A model generated the notes under the pieces. It ran no database searches and was not told the DNA's origin. It saw nothing but the letters and a program-made list of their open reading frames with translations. From NCBI RefSeq assembly GCF_937874145.1, contig NZ_CALNBI010000110.1, positions 1 to 5,177 on the forward strand: 5,177 nt of DNA. The letters are read 5' to 3'. Shown in pieces: positions 1 through 5,177 of this stretch. The stretch is from an uncultured Chitinophaga sp. (lineage in GTDB: Bacteria; Bacteroidota; Bacteroidia; Chitinophagales; Chitinophagaceae). How positions within the stretch are numbered: position 1 is the stretch's first letter; each line of letters starts with the position of its first letter. A program made the translations under genes and the position numbers.

Positions 1-1933
1 ATACGATGCAGCGCGACCCGTCTTTCTTCACGTATATCCATTCCCGCTGCTCCGATCCTTCCTTCTCCGTCTTATAGATGAATGCCCGCATTTCCGAAAT
101 CTCTTCTCCTGATTCTTCCGACAGCTCACGTGCGCGGTTTTGCATTTCCTCCCTGTCGTGTATCACGTCGGGGAGCGTGCAGCCGATCATCTCATCGGCG
201 GTATATCCCAGGAGCCGTTCGGCGCCCCGGTTGAAAAGCGTGATCGTGCCGGATTTGTCGGTGGCGATAATACTCACTTCCGAAGCGGATTGCAGTACTT
301 CCTGCAGGAGCTTCCGGGAGTTGAAAACGTCCAGCATGGCCTTTTTCCGGTCGTTGATATCCTGGAATGCGCCGTATAGGCGTTTGCAGACGCCGTTCTC
401 GAAATCCGCATGCCCCTGCGTGCGCACCCACCGTTCCTCGCCCTGCCAGGTGGTGATGATCACCTCCAGGTCGAAAGAGCGCCCGGTGCGGATGGCGCGG
501 TTCACGGCACGGATCACTTTATTCTGATGCTCCCCTTTCTTGAAAAACCCGATAGCCGCCTGCAGGTCGGGCTCGAAGCCCGGCGGAACGCCGTGCAGCT
601 CGCGGGTCATGTCGGTCCAGAGGAGTTTATCTTTCGCCATTTCCGCCACCCAGGCCCCTACCCTGGCCACTTTGTTGGTCTGCTCCAGCATTTCTTTGGT
701 GGTGGCGAGGTCTTTTTCGAGGAGATAGCGTTCCGTAATATCGATGGCGTTGCCGATTACGTAAGGCTCTTCGTTCTGCCCCGTTTCCAGGACGTTGCTG
801 AACATCCAGATGCGCTTCGAACCGTTCCGGTGCGTGGTGGTCATTTGCCCCGCGGCCATTCCCTTATCGCGGATCTCTTTCAGGTATGCGTCGAACATCG
901 GGCGGTGGTCTTCCGGCAGGAGGTCGCCCAGGTTCATCCTGGACATTTCCGCTACCGTATAACCGAGCAGGTTAGCGCCGGCGTAGTTGACGGAAATGAT
1001 TTTGCCCCGCAGGTCATGCGTGCACATGAGGCCCTGGCTATGCTCAAAGAATGCGCTCAGTTTTTTCTGGCTTTGCTCCAGCAATTCTTCCCGGATACGC
1101 TCGTCAGTGATATCGCGCCCGATGGCGAAGATGTCGCCGGTGTCGGGGTCGGATTCCGCCGCCCACTGGATCAGGCGGTAAGCGCCCGTTTGGGTCCGGA
1201 AACGGCGGGTGAAATTGACCTTGTCCTTCCCGGAACGGATATTTTTCAGGTTCTTTTTGGCGGCTTCCAGGTCGTCGGGATGCAAGAACTCCAGCCCCGG
1301 CCGCGTCATCAGCTCTACTTCCGACCAGCCCAGCAGCTTCGTGAAAGCGGGGTTCACCTTGCGGTAATACCCGTTCGGCTGCAGGATGCAGATAAGGTCT
1401 TTCGACAGCTCGAACAGCTGCTCGAAATAATTCCGTTCCATATTCTTCCGCCGCTCCACGATGAGGGAAACCACCATCTCCGCCAGCAGCTTCAACGATT
1501 CCTTCTGCTCGCTGGTAAGATTGCCGGGCTTGCGGTCGAGCACGCAAAGCGCGCCCAGCGCAAATCCCTCCCGGTCGATCAGCGGGTAACCGGCATAATA
1601 CCGGATATGCTCGTCGCCTGACACGCCCGGGAGCTTCGCAAAGCGGTCGTCTTTCGAAGCGTCATTAACTTCGAACAGGTCGGGATATGAAATGGTGTAT
1701 TGGCAGATGGATTCGCTGCGGGGAGTTTCTTCGATTTCCAGGCCGGTTTTCGCTTTGATCCATTGCCTGTTCTCATCGATGAGGGTAACGAGCGAAATCG
1801 GCGTACCGCAAATGCGCGACGCAAGATCGGTCAGCTTTTCATACTCTTCTTCCCGGAAGGTATCCAGGATGTTGTAGCTTCTCAGCGCGCGTAGGCGCGC
1901 GGCTTCGTTCTGTGGGACTGGCGGTGTATTCAT
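1..1933 (-). CDS. GAF and multi-PAS sensor protein, probable histidine kinase N-terminal part (3' end outside window)
   Basis: I translated this frame codon by codon; it stays open for 644 residues from the ATG at 1933 to the left edge. Residues about 12-155 form a GAF domain of the type common at the N-terminus of bacterial signalling proteins (ARLRALRSYNILDT, then LVTLIDENRQW, ETPRSESIC, GALCVLDRKPG). Four PAS domains follow: about 165-278 (ends GRDITDE), 291-402 (ends NAIDITER), 420-530 (ends GAFQDINDRKKA) and 539 to beyond the edge. No signal peptide or membrane segment is visible, so it should be cytoplasmic and sense an internal cue; the ligand cannot be read from sequence. Multi-PAS proteins of this kind usually end in HisKA/HATPase domains, but no output domain is inside the window, so a diguanylate cyclase or other output is possible. 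The start is supported by an in-frame TGA four codons upstream (1943-1945). The gene has its own leader after the terminator of the preceding unit. Confidence 0.9.
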   Translation of the reverse strand, partial: MNTPPVPQNEAARLRALRSYNILDTFREEEYEKLTDLASRICGTPISLVTLIDENRQWIKAKTGLEIEETPRSESICQYTISYPDLFEVNDASKDDRFAKLPGVSGDEHIRYYAGYPLIDREGFALGALCVLDRKPGNLTSEQKESLKLLAEMVVSLIVERRKNMERNYFEQLFELSKDLICILQPNGYYRKVNPAFTKLLGWSEVELMTRPGLEFLHPDDLEAAKKNLKNIRSGKDKVNFTRRFRTQTGAYRLIQWAAESDPDTGDIFAIGRDITDERIREELLEQSQKKLSAFFEHSQGLMCTHDLRGKIISVNYAGANLLGYTVAEMSRMNLGDLLPEDHRPMFDAYLKEIRDKGMAAGQMTTTHRNGSKRIWMFSNVLETGQNEEPYVIGNAIDITERYLLEKDLATTKEMLEQTNKVARVGAWVAEMAKDKLLWTDMTRELHGVPPGFEPDLQAAIGFFKKGEHQNKVIRAVNRAIRTGRSFDLEVIITTWQGEERWVRTQGHADFENGVCKRLYGAFQDINDRKKAMLDVFNSRKLLQEVLQSASEVSIIATDKSGTITLFNRGAERLLGYTADEMIGCTLPDVIHDREEMQNRARELSEESGEEISEMRAFIYKTEKEGSEQREWIYVKKDGSRCIV

Positions 1934-1948
1934 AGTTTCAAATCAGGA

Positions 1949-1956
1949 CTCCTTCT
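1949..1956 (-). promoter_or_regulatory. Possible Shine-Dalgarno sequence of the GAF/PAS gene
   Basis: On the minus strand the bases read AGAAGGAG, a good anti-16S match, but 15 bases separate it from the ATG at 1933, which is longer than the usual 5-9. Many Bacteroidota genes do not depend on this element, so it may be only partly functional. No alternative in-frame start lies between it and the ATG, because a TGA stop occupies 1943-1945. Confidence 0.4.
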
Positions 1957-1980
1957 GATTCTCACGGTTAATAAAAGTAA

Positions 1981-2022
1981 CACAAAAATAAGAAAAGCGC
2001 CGCAGAAGAATCTGCGGCGCTA
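1981..2022 (-). terminator. Intrinsic terminator of the caspase/subtilisin transcription unit
   Basis: Perfect inverted repeat: arm 1996-2005 (agcgccgcag) pairs with 2012-2021 (ctgcggcgct). The bases 2006 and 2011 can extend this to 11 bp around a four-base loop. On the minus strand the hairpin is followed directly by TTTTCTTATTTTTG, a T-rich tract, so it is oriented to end transcription arriving from the gene at 4761-2158. On the plus strand the hairpin is followed by TATAAACC, which is not a convincing T-tract, so it is probably one-directional. Confidence 0.85.
1983..1990 (-). promoter_or_regulatory. Weak candidate Bacteroidota -7 promoter element for the GAF/PAS gene
   Basis: The minus strand reads TATTTTTG, which fits the Bacteroidota -7 consensus TAnnTTTG. 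It would place transcription start roughly 45 bases before the ATG at 1933. No -33 TTTG/TTG is present at the expected spacing, because that stretch is occupied by the terminator hairpin, and the motif is also part of the terminator's T-rich tract. It may be a chance match in a T-rich stretch. Confidence 0.2.
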
Positions 2023-2097
2023 TAAACCATATCCTATGAAAAACACTAAAATTGCTTAAAACGTAGTGCAAATATCCGCCGATCCGCAGCCATCCGT

Positions 2098-2116
2098 ACT
2101 GACGAACGTCAGTTCG
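2098..2116. repeat. Short inverted repeats with two mutually exclusive hairpins in the intergenic gap
   Basis: ACTGAC (2098-2103) and GTCAGT (2108-2113) can pair around a GAAC loop. Overlapping them, CGAAC (2103-2107) and GTTCG (2112-2116) can pair around GTCA; the two cannot form together. The site lies about 45 bases after the stop codon of the caspase/subtilisin gene and before its terminator. It could be an operator-like palindrome, an mRNA 3' structure, or chance. The rest of the 1934-2157 gap shows no convincing gene. Confidence 0.3.
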
Positions 2117-2157
2117 CCGTATGATTTTCGTAAGCTGCCGCGAAAACAGCAGTAGCG

Positions 2158-4761
2158 CTACATCAGGATCGCTTCTTTCAGCCATGCCGAAGCATAGGGG
2201 GAAGCGAGCACTTTATCCCGAAATTCGGGCTGGCCGATGGTGGCTTCCATTTCGACGGGATTGGTGAGGTCGATCCGGGAGAAAATCTCGTAAAACTGAG
2301 GGTCCGTCTGCAAAAGGTGCAACAATTCCGTGGCGAGCGCTTCCGCGGTGGGTTTGGGTTCGTTGCTGCGGAAGAGTTTCCGCCGTTTGAAGAACGAGCC
2401 TACGATCTCCACCACGCCCCACCAGGTACTTTCGGCCGAGGGTGACTGCACCAGGTCCGAAGGCTCCGCCACCGGAACCTGCAGGGCATCCCAGGCGCGG
2501 AGGATCCCGTTCCCGTAGTATTTCCTCCAGTCGGGGAAGGTTTCGCCCTTTGCGGCGCTGGTGAACAGGGCATGGCGCACGGCTTCCACTTTCATCCATT
2601 TCTTCCCTTCATCATAATAACCTTTCTTTTCCATCTCCTCCCTGTGCCTCGCGATGTACAGCGCCGCCGCGGCCGCCACCTGGGGCGTGGCTGAAGACGT
2701 CCCCCCGCCGCTCCGCACAAACGGGTGTACGGTGGAAGCCCAGGGCGTATTGGGCGTGTAGCCGGCCAGCGCGCGGGTCATCCGCGACGCCGGCCCCCAG
2801 GAACCCTGCATATACTGCGTACTGATGGCGCGTTCGGAGCCTTCCCGCAGGAAGTCCACGTCGTACGGCCGGTGATCGTACATGGCGCCGGTCGCCGCAA
2901 TCACCCGCTCAAATGCCGCGGGAAACAATACGCACTTCGGTAACAGCGCGCCCGTGCCCTTGTACCAGCAGTTGCTCGCGGCGCTCACGATCACGATGCC
3001 CGCTTCGTACGCCCGGTTCACCGCCTTCGCCATCCGCTGGCTGGGCTTGCCCGCCATCGACATCGACACTACCTCGCAACCGTTCGCGATCGCATAATCG
3101 ATAGCTTCGGCGAAAGTGCGGTCGTTCATGATCACCACCGATTCCGAAATCCTGCAAGGGATCACCGTGGCCACGGGAGCCCCGCCGATATACCCTTCAT
3201 ATTCCCCGAAAGTCTGTTCCTTGCTCACTTTCCCGCCGGCCAGCAGCACCATGGTGCCCAACCCGTGGCCGTCCTGCCCGGATTCGGGCTTGTCTTCCGC
3301 CACGGCGGGGTTCTCCTTGCTCACGAAGCTCCGCTGCAACTGGTAGTCCAGGTTTTCGGGCAATGCGGGATGTTTGGGGATGTAGCCCGTATCGAGGTGC
3401 GCGATGCGGACGTGTGCGCCCGGTGTGGCCCGCACTTCCGCGGTAGCTTTCGCGAGCTGGGAATGCGTATCATTCAGGTGCCAGCCGATCGTGGCATCGC
3501 CCATGGCGGGCGGCCATTCGCGGATGTAATCGGGGTTGTTGGCATCGGCTTCGCGCGTGGCGCGCTTGTCCTGCGCGGGCGTAACGCTGAGATCGGGTTC
3601 CACCACGGCTTCCAGCCCGGATTGCAGTAAACTTTGCTGCAGGGCATGCGCGGCGCTCCAGCTGTGTTCATGCGGGGTGTTTTTCAATTCCACCAGGAGG
3701 AAATCCACGCCTTTTTCCAGGATCTCCATATCGTTGCCGGGGTTGATATCGCCTGCCGGCAGCGTTTTCCAGGTGATGAGCAACTGCGCGTTGCGTTTCA
3801 CCTTCACTTCATCCCATTCCTCTTCTTTGGAAAGTTGCCGGCCGGTTGGACTGGGCTTCAGATCCGGCGATCGTTTCCCTGTCACCACAGCCGCATCCGG
3901 TATATCGATTTTAAAAGGAAATGCGGTATCGAATGAAGGGATGATGGCACCGTATTCGAAGAAATTGGGACGGGGATAATAGTACCGCTCGCGGATGGCG
4001 TCGATCAGTTCCGGCGCGTTTTTCTTGCGGGTGGACGCTTTTTTAAACAAACCGATGAAAGATTCGGTGAACACGCCGTTTTTATCGCCGTCGAAGGGGG
4101 TCTGGTCATCCTGGCAGGCGGCCATCAGCTTCACCGCCGCTTTCACGTCGGCAGCCTGCGCTTTGGTCCTGTATTTCTTCTGGACGGGCGCATACACCGT
4201 TTCGCCATACAATGATAAAACGTCCTGCTCATTGGCCAGCGGCAGTTTGCGGGAACGCATCCCGCGGGCGCCCGCAGCTTTTTCGAGCCCTGCGGCCAGG
4301 TGCTGGCTGAGGTCCTGGGCATCGGGCACTACGCGGGCGATGGTTCCGGAATGGCAGCTGTCCGACACAATGAGGATGCGCGTACCTTCCCGGAAAGCGC
4401 GGAATGCTTCGAACAGCTCGTCGTCCAGCAGTTCGCGGTCGTAGAGGCACCAGGTTTGGTCGAACCGCTCATTATCCAGGCCCACGGCTTTTTCGTTGGC
4501 GATCTGGCTGCCGTGGCCCGCGTAGGTCAGCAGCAGGATATCGCCGGGCGCCATTTTGCCGGCGTAATCGTGGAGCGCGGCCAGCACGGCGGCGGAGGTG
4601 GCCTCCTCGTCGTGGTAGTGCCGGGCCGAGTAGCCCGACTGCTCCGCGAATTCCTTCCAGAATACAGCATCCGCAACGGCCGCTTTGAGGCAGGGCACAT
4701 CGGAATAATGCTGTTTGTCTATTTTGTTCAACCCTATGTGCAGGGAATAGCCTTTAGACAT
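2158..4761 (-). CDS. Metacaspase-like peptidase fused to subtilisin-like S8 serine peptidase
   Basis: An 867-residue protein with two peptidase domains. Residues 1-260 are caspase-like (family C14): N-terminal SLHIGLN, catalytic His83 in YAGHGS, Cys136 in DSCHSG, and the small-subunit-like core AACQDDQ...NGVFTESF at 215-235. The DSCHSG form resembles metacaspases and orthocaspases, which cut after Arg/Lys rather than Asp. Residues about 290-345 are a charged linker, and 350-393 (DFLLVELK ... VVEPDLSV) resemble an S8 propeptide. Residues about 420-760 are a subtilase with Asp457 (AHLDTGY), His499 (DGHGLGT), oxyanion Asn597 (SAASN) and Ser689 (GGGTSSATP), so both active sites look intact. A short hydrophobic stretch (about 780-791), a KRRK cluster and an unassigned, probably helical tail (803-867) follow. 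No signal peptide is visible, so I expect a cytoplasmic protein, unlike typical secreted subtilases. The ATG at 4761 lies directly before the conserved caspase-fold start, 11 bases after the upstream stop, with no clear Shine-Dalgarno. Its role, whether stress response, cell death or defence, is not shown by the sequence. Confidence 0.95.
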   Translation of the reverse strand: MSKGYSLHIGLNKIDKQHYSDVPCLKAAVADAVFWKEFAEQSGYSARHYHDEEATSAAVLAALHDYAGKMAPGDILLLTYAGHGSQIANEKAVGLDNERFDQTWCLYDRELLDDELFEAFRAFREGTRILIVSDSCHSGTIARVVPDAQDLSQHLAAGLEKAAGARGMRSRKLPLANEQDVLSLYGETVYAPVQKKYRTKAQAADVKAAVKLMAACQDDQTPFDGDKNGVFTESFIGLFKKASTRKKNAPELIDAIRERYYYPRPNFFEYGAIIPSFDTAFPFKIDIPDAAVVTGKRSPDLKPSPTGRQLSKEEEWDEVKVKRNAQLLITWKTLPAGDINPGNDMEILEKGVDFLLVELKNTPHEHSWSAAHALQQSLLQSGLEAVVEPDLSVTPAQDKRATREADANNPDYIREWPPAMGDATIGWHLNDTHSQLAKATAEVRATPGAHVRIAHLDTGYIPKHPALPENLDYQLQRSFVSKENPAVAEDKPESGQDGHGLGTMVLLAGGKVSKEQTFGEYEGYIGGAPVATVIPCRISESVVIMNDRTFAEAIDYAIANGCEVVSMSMAGKPSQRMAKAVNRAYEAGIVIVSAASNCWYKGTGALLPKCVLFPAAFERVIAATGAMYDHRPYDVDFLREGSERAISTQYMQGSWGPASRMTRALAGYTPNTPWASTVHPFVRSGGGTSSATPQVAAAAALYIARHREEMEKKGYYDEGKKWMKVEAVRHALFTSAAKGETFPDWRKYYGNGILRAWDALQVPVAEPSDLVQSPSAESTWWGVVEIVGSFFKRRKLFRSNEPKPTAEALATELLHLLQTDPQFYEIFSRIDLTNPVEMEATIGQPEFRDKVLASPYASAWLKEAILM

Positions 4762-4772
4762 GTCGTAGGGGT

Positions 4773-5177
4773 TTAATGTGGAATGATATGTTGAATGATG
4801 CTTGTAACTTCATTTTCATCCAGCAGGTACGCAGGATAGCTGCCGCCGGAAACGGTTTCGGGGCGATGCGATCCATGCAGCCTGAGCGCTGCCGCCAATG
4901 CGGGAATGGCCGCTTTTACCGGTCCGTTTTCCCGCAGCGCGAAGGCCAGCATCCGCAGCAGATCGCCGGAGGTGCGGCCTTCTCCTTCTTTCCCTGAAAA
5001 AATCAGTTTATCCGTACCCGTTATCTCCGCAAGTTGTGCGAGCTGTTTGCCGATCCCGTTGGTGATGACGTACACATTCCCCGCGCCTGCCGCGGCCAAT
5101 GCGGCTTCCAGTGCGTCGGCGGCAACAGTGATATCGTTTGCCGGGGAGAATTCGAAACGCAGCAACTGCGCCGGCGC
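4773..5177 (-). CDS. Unrecognised alanine-rich protein, C-terminal part (5' end outside window)
   Basis: The frame is open from the right edge to a TAA at 4775-4773, giving 134 visible residues. No ATG that could be the start lies near the edge; a TTG at 5165-5163 is possible, but the frame continues upstream, so the true start is probably outside. I do not recognise the family. Visible features are an opening segment RFEFSPAND, an alanine-rich helix, a probable buried strand NVYVITNG, then DKLIFSG and a Gly/Glu/Arg turn before a second helical stretch (DLLRMLAFALRENG), and a C-terminus LLDENEVTSIIQHIIPH. The alternation of strands and helices suggests a small alpha/beta domain. No signal peptide, membrane segment or catalytic motif is visible. 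It ends 11 bases before the caspase/subtilisin gene on the same strand, so the two are probably co-transcribed and the product may be a partner, regulator or substrate of that protease. Confidence 0.8.
   Translation of the reverse strand, partial: APAQLLRFEFSPANDITVAADALEAALAAAGAGNVYVITNGIGKQLAQLAEITGTDKLIFSGKEGEGRTSGDLLRMLAFALRENGPVKAAIPALAAALRLHGSHRPETVSGGSYPAYLLDENEVTSIIQHIIPH

Noticed and set aside
410..1621. A 403-codon open frame on the plus strand, opposite the GAF/PAS gene
   Set aside because: Its translation has no recognisable domain and the composition (many His, Pro, Gly, Arg and Phe) typical of an antisense shadow of a GC-rich gene. The minus strand over the same bases encodes clear GAF and PAS domains.
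1943..2185. An 80-codon minus-strand open frame covering the gap between the protease and GAF/PAS genes
   Set aside because: It runs straight through the strong terminator hairpin and T-rich tract, overlaps the end of the protease gene in another frame, and its product resembles no known protein. The gap is better read as untranslated.
2158..4761. The caspase and subtilase halves as two genes merged by a sequencing error
   Set aside because: The frame is continuous over 867 codons with no stop or overlap between the domains, and the joining region has plausible protein-like composition, so a true fusion is the simpler reading.
4300..4776. A 158-codon plus-strand open frame opposite the caspase domain
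   Set aside because: It is antisense to the conserved caspase catalytic region and its product is low-complexity in Gly, Val, Arg and His with no recognisable motif.
1..5177. CRISPR array, tRNA or rRNA genes, insertion sequence or attachment site
   Set aside because: I saw no regularly spaced direct repeats, no tRNA cloverleaf or rRNA signature, no transposase and no paired terminal inverted repeats. Nearly all the window is occupied by the three genes.

Overview
The window holds three protein-coding genes, all on the minus strand. Two run off the window edges; only the central gene is complete. Base composition is moderately GC-rich. The central gene has no recognisable Shine-Dalgarno sequence, and a strong hairpin plus T-rich tract follows it. 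These traits, with the large GAF/multi-PAS sensor and the caspase-like peptidase, suggest a Bacteroidota bacterium, perhaps Chitinophagaceae. That assignment rests on general style, not on a marker gene, and is tentative.

Layout in the direction of transcription (right to left). (1) 5177-4773: the last 134 codons of an unrecognised, alanine-rich protein that begins outside the window. (2) Eleven bases later, 4761-2158: an 867-residue protein joining an N-terminal metacaspase-like cysteine peptidase (His83/Cys136) to a subtilisin-like S8 serine peptidase (Asp457/His499/Ser689, oxyanion Asn597), followed by an unassigned C-terminal tail. (3) 2157-1934: a non-coding gap with a short hairpin and, near its far end, an 11-bp-stem intrinsic terminator with a T-rich tract. 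(4) 1933 to the left edge: the first 644 codons of a cytoplasmic sensor protein with one GAF and four PAS domains. Its output domain, probably a histidine kinase, lies outside the window.

Genes 1 and 2 are probably one transcription unit that ends at the terminator; gene 3 is probably transcribed separately. The most notable item is the two-protease fusion: two unrelated peptidase folds in one chain, both with intact catalytic residues, with a possible propeptide and basic-residue-rich linker between them. That arrangement is compatible with a proteolytic relay (one domain activating the other), but this is inference. Nothing in the window shows directly that it is a defence or cell-death system.
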